This document shows positions 21,970 through 33,204 of a stretch of 64,000 nucleotides of DNA, piece by piece; position 1 is the first letter of the stretch; the number at the start of each line of letters is the position of its first letter. Where the stretch lies: assembly GCA_050084985.1 (NCBI GenBank), contig JBITNC010000002.1, forward strand, positions 4,960,001-5,024,000, written 5' to 3'. Both the position numbers and the translations under genes were made by a program. A model generated the notes under the pieces. The model had not been told where the DNA came from and ran no database searches. It saw only the letters and a list, made by a program, of their open reading frames with translations. The stretch comes from Nageia nagi. Taxonomy: Eukaryota; Pinophyta.

Positions 21970-23090
21970 AATTGGAACCAATAGTGGTGGAAAAGGATAT
22001 TTAGATAACAATCCCTAAAAACTTGGTCAAATTGATGGGCAAGCGTATGATTTGGACTATGGTAGAAAGATTTGTTGGTGTTTGACCAAGTATAGATGAT
22101 ATAAGGAGTTGGATGTTTAAGTGTCGGTGTAAAAAGAAAAAGTTAAAACTCATCTCCCTTCTAAGAGAATTCATGTTATTTCAATTTAGATGTGAGGAGG
22201 ATATGCAAAAGGTCCTAGAATATGGCCCATGGTTTCTAGGTCAAAAAGATTTGATTTTGATTAAGGAAAAATAGATTAAGGTTGGAAAATATTTTTTTAT
22301 GTAATCCCAAACTAGGTATCCTTACCCAATATTCCACCAAAATACTAGAATAAAAGTCATAATGGGAATTGTCAAAGGATTTGGCTCCTTTGTCTTAATT
22401 GATAAAGTGACACAAATGACTGAAGCTAGATTTTGCATTAATATAGATATAAAAAAAGAGCTCAAATAAATAGTTATTATTAAATAAGAAGAGGGAGGAA
22501 TATAGAAATATGAGTTAGTTTATGAGAACCTACCAATTCATTGCAAAATATGCAAGAAACTCAACCATTATGCAAGTAAGTGTCTAGAAAAAGGAAAAAA
22601 AAAAGAAACCAAAGAAAAGATAGGAAAACACAACAATGAAAAAGAATGGATACAAGTGTAGAAGAAGGGAAATATAAAAAGAAGTCAAAACCAAGGAAAA
22701 TGCAGCCAAAAGCACAACTAGGGAAAAAAGAGTAGTTTCAAGAGAAATCATCAAAGAAAATTGTAACACAAAATCCATTTATGGTATTCAATATTTTTGA
22801 AAGTAATACAAAAGATCACTCAGAGGAAGAAGAAGAAGGGGAAGCGATGGAGGTGAATAAGGATGAAGAAGTACAAATCACCCAAGAAGAAAAGCAGGCC
22901 AAGATCAATGCAGGACAAGCAACTAGAATGCAAACAAACAAAGGAGATAAGGAGGAAATACTGGTGAGGCAAATGAATTTTTTTAGTAAAACCCCTAATG
23001 TGGTTCAAAACCATAAGGGAACACCATATCACCAAAAAGTAAGAGAGAAGGAGATAAAAGAAGACATAGAAAATGGTTACCAATGAAATT
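21970..23090 (+). pseudogene. LINE ORF1 remnant (DUF4283-like region and CCHC knuckle) in reverse orientation to adjacent ORF2
   Basis: The plus strand carries a plant LINE ORF1. A DUF4283-like segment with FQFRCEEDMQKVLEYGPWF is followed by GSFVLIDKVTQMTEARFCI and then by a zinc knuckle CKICKKLNHYASKC (C-x2-C-x4-H-x4-C, 22542-22583) preceded by ENLPIH. A charged C-terminal part (22781-23086) is rich in Glu, Lys and Gln. Plant LINE ORF1 proteins bind element RNA. Several stops break the frame. Its N-terminal side faces the 5' end of the oppositely oriented ORF2 remnant, about 100 bp away. Confidence 0.82.
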
Positions 23091-25339
23091 TTGATAAGTT
23101 TAGGCACCTCCTTGGCTTGAGTAAAGGTTTCTTAAAAGGATAGAAGTGGGAATGAGATATAAGCAAGTTGCATTTGGGAGACTTTTTGAATATCATTAGA
23201 TTATAAAATTGGTTTCTTAAAAAGTTAGAAGCATGAACAGGATGTAAGAAAGTTATGTTTGAGAGACTTTTTGAATATCATTGGACCATAAATAGTAGTA
23301 TTTTTATTTTAAAATTACATTTTGGCTACCTTTAGGTATAACTGGTTAACAATTGGCTAATACATGATCTATTATGATATATTGAAACTTTTTGTGATAG
23401 TTATTAGATCTTATTAAAAAATCATTATTTTTTGTATAATATAATTTACCTATTATCAAAAAATTCTATTTGACATTGTTGAGTCTTAGTTTCTTGTAAA
23501 TTAGGAATAAGTATAGTCTATAAGATTTGCAGAATTCTCTTGCAACTCGTTGTTCCTTAAGGGACTTGCCTTATTAATTTTGTTTTATTAAATTAGAAGG
23601 GAGATTTTGAAAGGATCATAAAACTTTTACATTAGTCTTATGATTTGTTCTTGAAGCTCAAATTTTTAGTTGTGATATGAAATAACTCCATATATAGTTA
23701 CTACTACTTAAAGCTAAAAAATAATACTTTATGATACTAATACTATTAACTTACCAAGACATAAAAAGGTATTAAAGTTGGAGTCATAAATTTTAATCAA
23801 TTTCTTACAAGCAAGATTTGATTCACCTAATTTATCATTTAAATTAGTTCATGGTTTGGGCCTTCAATTGGTTGAACCTTTCTCCAAAGTCCATAAGATC
23901 CTTAAGAGTTCCAAAGATTCGGATGAGATCTTGAATCTTCAAATTGCTTTGAGTTCCTAGTTCCCCTTTATTTTTATTTACTAGGCTTATCACTTAAATC
24001 AAATCCTTGCTTTAACCTTGTTCCCCTACATTACGCTCTTCTTTAAATCTAACAATAGATCAATGTAAGATTTATCCACCTTCCTACGAAGTTTGTACCT
24101 TTTGGTTCCATGTTGGATTGGACATTCTTTAAACTTCACACTTTTTTTGGTGGCATCAATTATCCTTCAACATTGTCTCTAGTTCCCCCACTCAATTCTT
24201 TACCTCCTTCCACTACTCACTTGCTCAGTTCTCCTGTGACTTTAATGGTCCATCCCTCCTTATGCAATACATGATTACACGCTATTAAAAAAAAGGCCTT
24301 TATGTAATACTATCTATGTATTCCCTATTTGCAAGTCTTATGCATATTTGGAAAGCTCATAAAATAAGAACAAATGGATATCTACTCATTTTCCACACTA
24401 AATATTATTCAAGATTTCCATATGGTACCCTCTTACCCTAGTTAGTATAATATTGACTGTAAAATAGTTTCATTATCATCATTACCACGATAGGCCATGT
24501 TTGAGGTAAGGATTATCATATAATGGATTTTTTTATCCAACCCTAGTTGATCTTCTTTCTAGAAGAATCCCATTTCTAATGTAAGGGCATTCTTTTATTT
24601 TCATATTTTCTCTCCTTCAGTAAGTAGCAACTTGATTTTTGTAAGTAGCAAGGAGGTAATGTTAAACTCAAAGTTGAGGACCTTAACTCTTCCTTTCTCC
24701 CAACTTGTTTCCATTTATTTGGAGAATTCAAGGTTGAATCTATTGAATAGAAAGAGGAAATTCTAGGAACCCTCCTTTTGTAACTATTCTTTGATTTCAT
24801 CTCCTACTAAGAGCTTTAGTAGCTTTTAACTTAGATCCTTATGATCTATTGGGAGACTATGCGAATCTAGTGTTGGGTCTATAACACAAGTGAAACACAA
24901 GTGAATGAACACCATATCAATCCCAAAGCTAATAATACATGTGAGAGACTCTTTATAAGAAGCACGAATCATATGTCCTAAAGCTTGGTTGATCATAAAA
25001 ATAGACAAAACTAATTATTATCATCCTTCACTATATTCCATGATCATCTTCATCCAACCCAACTAGTTGCACATTGATATGTCAAAGCCATCCTTGAGCT
25101 TGCTATTATGATTAAAAGTGGGTGACACTCTACATATATCATGTATCCCTCCAATCCATCTAACTTAGCCAATGAGCATGCTTTAGATTAATAGCTCATA
25201 ATATTCATTTTACTTTTCTTAGGGTGACCGCCAGCCCTCCACTCTTCTCTAAAGTGTGGTGTGGTCCCTTTGCCAATTCTTTTTCTATCTCCTTCATTAT
25301 TATTATTGATGTTAATGGTCATCCTAGTGAATTCTCCTA
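23091..25339. other. AT-rich stretch with no recognisable gene
   Basis: About 2.2 kb with no domain I can name. It lies between two LINE ORF1 remnants of opposite orientation, so parts may be LINE ORF2 or 3' sequence too decayed to recognise. At about 23103-23300 a short imperfect direct repeat of about 105 bp is visible; both copies contain GAGACTTTTTGAATATCATT. Confidence 0.4.
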
Positions 25340-26076
25340 ATTATGATGAATTTATAAAATTTTGAATTCTTCTAAATGATAATATGTTATTTTTCTTTCA
25401 TTCATTTGTGTCCCTACTCTATTATTCTTTTGCAATGTTTCTTCTTTAATTTTCCCTCCCTCATTATCTTTTTGACCATCAATATTCCTCTCATTTTGAA
25501 TAGTTTGAATATGATTTTTAATATTTATTTCATTATTGAGATTTTCTAACATATAATTTTCATTTTGTATATGAATATTACCCTGTTATGGCACTGAATC
25601 TTATGTCTTCTCATCTCTTTTTTCCATTATAGTAATTGTAATTTTTGTAGCTATAAGTTCCCAAATTGTATTTTTATCCTTTTCTCTCTTGAATAGTTCT
25701 TGAATATTCTCATTCCCTTCATAATTAGATGAAATCATATATTGATTTTGATTGTTTTGAATCTTTTTATTTGATATAATTTATTTTAATATTCTCATTC
25801 CCACTTCTTCTATCATTTATTTCATAATCTCTCTCCTTTTTTTCAGGATTTATGATTACACATGCACTTGTTAAGTGACCAAATGTAGCATAATAACTAC
25901 ATATTGGGGTTTTTTCTCATATTAATTATTTTGAACCTATTACCCATATTCTAATTTTAGAGCTACATTTTTTCAAGTTCTTATAAAATGTTGGTAATAA
26001 TACAAAATCTTGTATTTAACATCCTTATCTTCCTTTTAGTTGTATGGTCAATAACTATCAACGTGCCTATAATATT
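25340..26076 (-). pseudogene. LINE ORF1 remnant, C-terminal piece, interrupted by copia A
   Basis: Minus-strand ORF1. Starting at the copia A boundary it reads NIIGTLIVIDHTTKRK, then NTRFCIITNIL, then a zinc knuckle CSYYATFGHLTSAC (25860-25901), which is C-x2-C-x4-H-x4-C with the second Cys changed to Tyr. A polar tail to about 25340 is rich in Asn, Glu and Lys. The order (GxLI.ID, ARFC, knuckle) is that of plant LINE ORF1 after its DUF4283 domain. The upstream part continues at 52628-52740, on the other side of the 26.5-kb copia A insertion, and the frame joins through TNI/IGT. Frameshifts and stops are present. Confidence 0.8.
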
Positions 26077-26297
26077 TGCTATTAGAAATAAGTAATACAT
26101 TAGTCTCAATAATAGATACTTTATGTATCTATAATAATGTAAAAGCTACTAAATAATATTATCCTACTCAATAGTTAACGATATTAAATGTTTAAGATTT
26201 CTCATAGCTAATTATTCTAGAGGAATGTAACTCTCAAGTACTCTTGTATTTAAACCATTTTCTCAATAATGCAAATATCTCTCTTGGCTATTTCATA
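26077..26297 (+). repeat. 5' LTR of copia A
   Basis: A short LTR starting TGCTATTAGAAATA, clearly homologous to 52407-52627 along its length and followed at once by an initiator-Met type primer-binding site. Confidence 0.85.
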
Positions 26298-26300
26298 ATA

Positions 26301-26312
26301 TGGTATCAAAGC
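26301..26312 (+). promoter_or_regulatory. Primer-binding site of copia A
   Basis: TGGTATCAAAGC differs at one position from the canonical TGGTATCAGAGC and lies 3 nt after the LTR. Confidence 0.85.
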
Positions 26313-28019
26313 TAAATCTACCTAGTGATGATATGGTTGCTTTACATAGCCTAGGTATGATTGTGTTGGATAAGTGAAGAATAAAAGATCCTCAAAATAT
26401 AGCCATTTTGTGTTCAAGAGTTGGAAAAATTGTATTTGAATTGTAAGAGTAATGTGAGAGCATTGCAATATAGAAAACTATGTTTGCATAGATATGTTAA
26501 ATAGTGAAGATAGTAGTGTGAATTTGTATTTGAGAAAAATATTTGAGTTTTAGAGATTTGGAGTTGTTGAAGAGCATATGAAGTAGTGTGTATTAGTATT
26601 GTACTAATAAAAATGCCTATAACTCCCTCCCTCACCATGTTGTATCCCTTCTAGCTAGCTCACAACTATTGAGAAGCTTGTAAAATTGACCAAAATATGA
26701 TGCCAACCCTCCTCTCTTCACTCCTCTCCCAACAATCCATACCTAAACATCCTCGCCTAGCTATCAAATGAACCCTCATACTTCTTCCATAACGTGAGAT
26801 AACATCAACTTTCTATTCCTCATGTAAAACACTGATCTAATTGAAATGCATAGTGAGAAATGTGTATCTATATTTTTTGTAATAAAATCAATGCATTATG
26901 TGTTTCAATGTTTCCCAAAAAATAACTCCTCATCCGATGTGCCTAGCCTGAAATGAAAGGCCTCTACCCAACAAAGAAACCAACCCACCTTGTTGTGCTA
27001 GAGTTGTATGATGGGATACTCATATCATTTTGGTGCTTAAGTGATGAGATTGTATGACTATGCAAACATGTGAAGTCATCTAAAATAATAAAATAGTCCA
27101 AAGCACAAATATTTGTGATGAATTCAAATATGTAAGCCACAACCAATGAACACCCATTTCACAGCCTCCCAAAATAGCCTTTGATTAAAGTCTTTAATCC
27201 AAAGAAAAAACTATAATGCTTACAAGTGCAAATATTTGAGCACAATCCCAACCACACTTGCTATTGGAGTATTTAAAATAATATTTCATCCAACATAGAG
27301 GGAATAATTTAAATTTGCATAACAAATTTAAAACATTAATCAAGTTTAAAGGAGAAGGTGAAAAATATTTTATAAATTTCCCATAAAATATTATTTGCCC
27401 AACAAATAATTTCAATTGGATGAGAAAATCATTGGAGGATAATATAAATAATTTTTTATTCCCAAAAAATAAGAGCCAATAATATATTTACCAAGCCCAT
27501 AATTACTTTCCCAACACATTATATTGAAAGGACATCAAAACATTTGCCAAGAATTTATTGAAGGAGATTTATTAATCATTTGCCCAACAAATAAATATTT
27601 GGAGTAAGATTAAATCATTTACCAAGAACAACATAATTTAAATTTAAAAAAAAGGATCAACTTGAAGGAAAATAAAAATATTCAAAATCATTTATAACTT
27701 AAGTAAAAGCCCTTATTGCATTAGAAAAGTACAACCATTATACAAAAGAGGTCAAGAGTTCCAATTCCTCCACCATAACTTAAGAACTTATTTTTACATG
27801 TGCTTTAATTATTTTTTAAGTTCATGATTAAAATTTAACATATTTAATTTACTTTAATCCATATTAATAACTTGGATCAGCTTTAAAACTAATTTTTGAA
27901 GGAAAATTTGAAGGGAGGAGACCCAATTTTTTATACACTCCAAAGTGAGTGATTTTGTTTTTACAAATTGATAAAATTGCAAACCGTTGATTGAAGAAGT
28001 CAAAATATTGCAAAAATAT
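26313..28019 (+). other. Leader of copia A, no coding domain
   Basis: About 1.7 kb between the primer-binding site and the first recognisable gag codon. AT-rich with no retroelement domain. Several short runs resembling CATTTGCCAA recur around 27480-27620. Confidence 0.5.
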
Positions 28020-28282
28020 ATGGCCCAAACCATCCCCAAAATACTACTCTTCAACTCCCAAGTGTTGAAGGGAGATAATGATCATCTTACTCGGCATCTC
28101 AAATTATGTCTATCCTCGTGTTCATGATTGCACTAAAGCCGAAGATGCACGAAAGAAGTTGCAACAATCTATGAGTCCAAGAATTTGAATCAAATTTTGC
28201 ATATTCAAGAATAATTACACACACTAGGGTTGAAAGGTAAAGAGAAATTGAAATCATTCCTTCATCAAATTTTGGAACTCTA
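28020..28282 (+). pseudogene. Copia A gag, N-terminal piece
   Basis: From ATG at 28020 one frame reads MAQTIPKILL, then QVLKGDNDHL near the start. After stops it continues with YESKNLNQILHIQE and KGKEKLKSFLHQILELYE, the order of a copia Gag (UBN2-like) domain. The frame is cut at 28282 by the B1 insertion and resumes after 36096. Three or more stops show it is dead. Confidence 0.75.
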
Positions 28283-28648
28283 TGAAGGAACAATCTCACA
28301 AGACTAATGCCTAATTACCTAAGATCACTTGTAAACTCTCTCAAATCCTTAAACATTAAGAACACACACTCAAAGTAGCATTCACACAAGATAACACCAA
28401 TGTAATGTGGTTCCTCCAACCATGAGAGTACATCCATTAATTTAATATCTTATTTATCAAAGAGCACTCTCTTACAACTTACTTTCTTAATTCTCCCACA
28501 ACCTACAAAAGAGCATAGCTTTGGTACAAACTTGAGTGAGTGATATCAAGGAGAGTTCCTTCTATTTATAGGCCAAAATCCTCCCTTGGATCACCCTATT
28601 AACCATTATACAATATCATGACATGCATCATCCTTTTACCTATAGAGA
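28283..28648 (-). repeat. 3' LTR of B1, truncated
   Basis: Matches the first ~370 bp of the 5' LTR at 35567 as read on the plus strand, including the TATA region (CTATTTATAGGCC). It stops near CCTTTTACC, where the full LTR continues with CCAAGGGGCATGC. The polypurine tract and U3 edge are deleted. Confidence 0.88.
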
Positions 28649-29309
28649 GACAAATGAAGATGAGAACATTTACGTCTTTGAGAAATAGCCAAATCTTAGA
28701 TTGAGACTCAATATTTTACCATTTTATAAAATGGTTTATAATACAATCATTAACCACAACTAGTTTTACTGTATAAAGTAGTGATTCAACAACAAGATGA
28801 CATGATGAGCCTCCACAAGCTTGCCACTCGAAGTAGGTAACCTAAACTCTTAATAAGAAATCTTGTAAGATACAAGTAGCTCATAAATAAGATCAATTAG
28901 ATGCACAATATAAACATTCATGTTAATATAAGATCAATGAATTAATTAATGCCATCCTTAAGTTGATCAATGGTGCACTATAAGTCATCACAAAGATGCC
29001 AAGTCAATACTCATAGTCATTTGTTGTATAAAAATATGTATTGATTATCATCATAAATAGAGCATAACAAAATTCATATATGAGTTCCTCACACATGGAT
29101 AACTAAATAATGCCAAAGGATAGATATAAATTCCTCACATATGGATAACTGAATAATGCTAATAATAGTCTATTAAATGCTCAAGGTGTACAAATAGTTC
29201 ATCACATAAGAAGAACTAGCCAAAAGGTACACATTCATATCAACACTATATAATCAAAAATCCTCTTACATGTGAAGTTGTCATCATAAATATGAATCAA
29301 AATAAGAAT
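28649..29309 (-). other. 3' tail of B1 between RNase H and the broken LTR
   Basis: Non-coding tail homologous to the tails of B2 (46366-46899) and B3 (50135-50842). For example it contains the minus-strand equivalents of ATGTGAGGAACTC and TGACTATGAGT. Confidence 0.7.
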
Positions 29310-30910
29310 TCAAACTTCACTCTCCCTTGAGGGAAGCTTCACCAACCCAATAGAATACCTAAGCTTACATAACTGAGCTTTAGGAAGAGGCTTGGTGAAC
29401 AAATAAGTGGAGTTTAGTACTAATGGATAATATTGTAGTTGTAGGATACCATCCAAAACCTTATCCTTGATGAAATATGCTTTGATTTCAACATATTTTG
29501 TTTTATCATGAAAAATAAGGTTATTTTCCAAAGTAATAGCCGATTTATTATATAAAAAAATATGATATAGATGAGTTTGCTCATACCCAATTTATTTCAT
29601 AAGATACCTCAACCAAATGGCTTCCTAGGCTACAACTAACATGGCACAATATTTTGCCTCTATGGTAGAGAGATTAGTAGTAGGTTACTTCTTAGAAGCC
29701 CAAGAGATAACACTTAAAACAATGCTAAACATATAACCAAAAGTTGATTTTCTATCATATCTATCTTCCCCATAGTTAGAATTTGAATACCCCAAGAGAA
29801 CAAATGAGAGAAACTTGGAATACTTGAGAGCAAGATCCTTCATTTTTGCAATATATATCAAGATTTTCTTAACAACATTGAGGTGCTCAACATACAATTT
29901 TTGCATAAATCGTACCATCATATTTACTACAAAGGTAATATCTGGCCTAAAAATAGTTAAATAAAATAGATTATCAATTAATTGCTTATAAGTTGTAGCA
30001 TTTGCCAATTGAGATTTAGAGCTAAGAGATAAAGTGATTCCAAGAGAGACATGGATCATAATAGATTTCCATTTCTCCATTCCAAACTTTTGCAATATAT
30101 CTAAGATATACATGGATTGACTAAGGTAGGTACAATCTTTTTATTGGTATACTTGCATACCAAGGTAGTAGTGCAAGAGATCGAGATCAATCATTTCAAA
30201 AGTTGTCTTAAGTTTGGATATGCACTCTTACATGATTCCATCATTATTTCTAGTGATCAGAAGATCATACACATAGATAATAATCAATACCAAGTCTTAT
30301 CCTTGATCAAGAGCATAAAGATCTAAATCAAAGAAGCACTTAAAGAACCTAATGTTCGTAAAGTATCCTAAAATCTTTTTATACAAGCTCTAGGTGCTTG
30401 TTGAAGTCCATACAAGGACTTCTTTAGCTTGCATACAAGAGACTCTTTACCTTCCACAATAAATCCTTCTTGTGGATTCATTTAGATTTTCAAATCTAAT
30501 TCACCATTAAGAATAGCACTCTTGAAGTCAAGTTGAAAAACTTTCCATCTTTGAGCTACTAAAAGATCAAGGATTAACCTAACTATGGGCATCTTTGCCA
30601 TAGGAGCAAAGGTTTCCTCATAATCAACTCCATATTTTTTAGCAAAACCTTTGGTCACTAACCTTACCTTGTATTTCTCAATATCCCCAACTAAATTGTA
30701 CTTGATATTGTAAATCCACTTCTTTCTAATCACATTCCTCTCATTAGGATAAGGAAAAAAATACCAAGTTTCATTTTTCATAAGCGCTTCATATTCCACT
30801 TTCATGGCTTCTATCCAACACTCGTGCTTTGAATCATCCTTAAATGATGAGGCATCATTTTTGTTATCAATTTTGGTAAATAAGGATTTATTTAAGGTCA
30901 TACTCATTGT
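29310..30910 (-). pseudogene. RT and RNase H of B1
   Basis: The N-terminal RT block (30482-30907) reads ALMKNETWYFFPYPNERNVI, KKWIYNIKYN and a GWKVFQLD-like segment. The catalytic box near 30265-30280 is IYVYDLLI where copia has YVDDLLI, so the first catalytic Asp is Tyr. RT continues with MYILDILQKFGMEKWK (30113 onward) and DITFVVNMMVRFMQ. RNase H follows with DRKSTFGYMF, ISWASKK and, at 29310-29531, FHDKTKYVEIKAYFI and KPLPKAQLCKLR. The order is normal for copia and no large deletion is seen, but stops and frame changes are frequent. Confidence 0.9.
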
Positions 30911-30967
30911 TATCCTCTATGTTAGAGAATGTTTCTCCTAACATGACTTATCTATATTGATATCTAA

Positions 30968-31980
30968 CTAGTTAGGTGTAATTGAAGAGTCATCTAGATC
31001 ATCAATACCCTCATTAAAAGAAGATTCCTCAAAAAGTTTATTGAACTTTACATTCCTTGAAATGAACACTGCTCTATAGGATAGAGAGTAGAGCTTGTAG
31101 TCTCTATGTTGACTATCATAGCCCACAAAGATGCATTTTTCATATCTCTTATCCAACTTCTTTCTTTTCTCGAAAATAATGTAGGAGAAGGCTTCATAAC
31201 CAAAAACCTTAAAATTAGATATGTTAGGTTTATTTCTTTTCCATGCCTAAAAAAGGTGTTTTGCCTTCAACAAATTTTGTTGAACACCTATTCAAGGTGT
31301 AAATTGTAGTGCTTACAACTTCACCCCACAAGAAACTAGGAATATTTCCCAACATGTATCTAGCCATCTCCATTAGTTTCTTATTTTTTCTTTCAACAAC
31401 ACCATTTTGATGAGGGATGTAATAAATTGTAAATTACCTTTTTATCCCATACTTAGCACAATAGCCATTAAACTCATTGCTATTATACTCACCCCCATTA
31501 TCTGATCTTAGCATCTTAATTTTAAGATCAATATGATTTTCAACTAAGGTCTTGAAATCTTTGAACTTGTCAAATGTTTGATCCTTATTCTTAAGTAGAT
31601 AACCAAATTTCATTCTATTGAAGTCATCAATGAAAATCAAAACATGGGATGCTCCCCCAAGAGACTTAGTCTAAAATAGATCCATCAAATTTGAATGCAA
31701 AATATGAAGAGGTTGTATTTCCCTTGTCACCTTATCTTTTTTAAATCTTTATCTATTCATTTTGCCTAAGATTCACTTCTCACATAGATAAATCATGGGT
31801 GATATAGAAAGCAAACCTTTCACAAATTCTTGGTCTTTTATGACTTGAATATTTTTTTGGTTAAGGTTCCCTAAACATTGGTGCCAAAGATTTTCCTTAG
31901 AGCACATATTTGTATCAAGGCACGAATTTGTTGGAACTTGATCCATAATGTATAGATCACCTTTTATTGATCCTTTCACC
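30968..31980 (-). pseudogene. Integrase of B1
   Basis: The C-terminal linker (30968-31156) shows KCIFVGYDSQHRDYKLYS. The core at 31434-31640 shows FIDDFNRMKFGYLLKNKDQT and MLRSDNGGEYNSNEF with the second catalytic Asp. The pre-integrase region at 31773-31979 reads CSKENLWHQCLGNLN, a GAG_pre-integrs pattern. Integrase inserts the cDNA; stops between blocks break it here. Confidence 0.85.
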
Positions 31981-32345
31981 AGAGTGGAAAGTCCCTTCTT
32001 AATGCACCAGGAGTGTGAGTTGAACTCAAATGAGTATTATTTCCTTGCAACTTGAATTATGGAAAGAAGGTTCATACTAAACTTAGGCACACAGAGTATA
32101 TTTTCAAAAACCTTTTCATAAATCATCACACTCCTAATCCCTTGGAATTTAAGGATTAAATTATCACCTATTACACTTGCATCTTTTTTATGCTTATGAA
32201 AAATTTCAAACTTATCCTTTTCAAAGCACATGTGATTAGTGCACCTAGAGTCAAGAATCCAATAAGACGAGAAAGTGTGAGACATGAAGTAAAGAACACA
32301 AACAAAACCAACTTTAATATTCTTCTTCCCTTTGAAGTTATTCAT
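31981..32345 (-). pseudogene. Protease region of B1 with DSR in place of DSG
   Basis: Reads SSYWILDSRCTNHMCFEKDK where copia proteases have D-S/T-G followed by CTNHM-like residues. The active-site Gly is Arg. IRSVMIYEKVFENILCVPKF and NLLSIIQVARK follow, the standard copia protease tail. The same Gly-to-Arg change is present in B2. Confidence 0.88.
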
Positions 32346-33204
32346 ATTTTCATTTCCCTTATTCTCTTCTTCTTATAGCAATCAATTTCTTTGTTATCAT
32401 AGTCACCAAAAAAGTTACAATTACCATTCAATTTTTCTTTGGGATTTGGTTTATTTGCCTTTCCCTTTTCATCTCTTTGTTTGTAATTATTGTTGTTGCC
32501 CTTGTTTTCAAACTTTTGGTGGTAGTAGAAAAAAACTTCTTTTGATTATTGAACTTCTTCTTGAAAGGAGTTTTGGTTTCTCTTAGAGCAATGTTGTTAT
32601 CATTTGGAGAAGAGATCAACACCTTTTTGTTAAGTGTTTCCTTGTGCTTTAGGAGGAGCCTTGAAATATTATCAAGAGAGAAGACTTATTCTTTATCATA
32701 AATCCTAATCTTAATGACTATCACAAAGTTACTAAACTTTAATAAAAGGATTTGAAGAATGATGAAGACCATGAACTCATCATTGATCTAGTTGCAGATG
32801 CAACCAACAAGTTGGGTCCTAAGATCAATGATCTTATTCAAATAGATGGAAACACTTTCATTTTTCTCCTATCATGATTGCAACAATATTTGAAGAATGG
32901 TTAACTTCCTCAAGATTTTAGAGTTAAGGTAGATTTTTTTTTATTTTTCCCAAGCTTCCTTTGTAGAATTTGAAGAGGATATCATTAGAAGAACTTCATC
33001 TGATATTACATAAAAGATCATTGAGGTTGCCAACTTATTTTTTGTATTGTAAATCTTAAGTGTCTTCACATATATAGGAGCAACTTGGTTTTCATTTACA
33101 GTTTGTCACAATTTTCATATTTACAATTCTACTTTCATCCTAGGTTCCCAAATACTGTAGTTGGAACTATCTAGGATGTTCTTGGGTGTAAAGGAGTCTC
33201 CCAT
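32346..33204 (-). pseudogene. Gag of B1
   Basis: Starts with ATG at 33204 (MGDSFTPKNILDSSNYSIWE), a normal copia Gag beginning. It continues with STKEAWEK, IYLNKIIDLRTQLV and a Lys/Asn-rich region. The zinc-knuckle position reads CNFFGDYDNKEIDC: the second Cys is Phe and the His is Asn. Nonsense codons interrupt the central part. Confidence 0.85.

Noticed and set aside
22584-23107. Minus-strand hydrophobic open frames that look like membrane proteins
   Set aside because: They are antisense to the Lys/Glu-rich ORF1 tail. The complement of such codons yields Phe/Leu/Ser-rich peptides, so the membrane-like character is an artefact.
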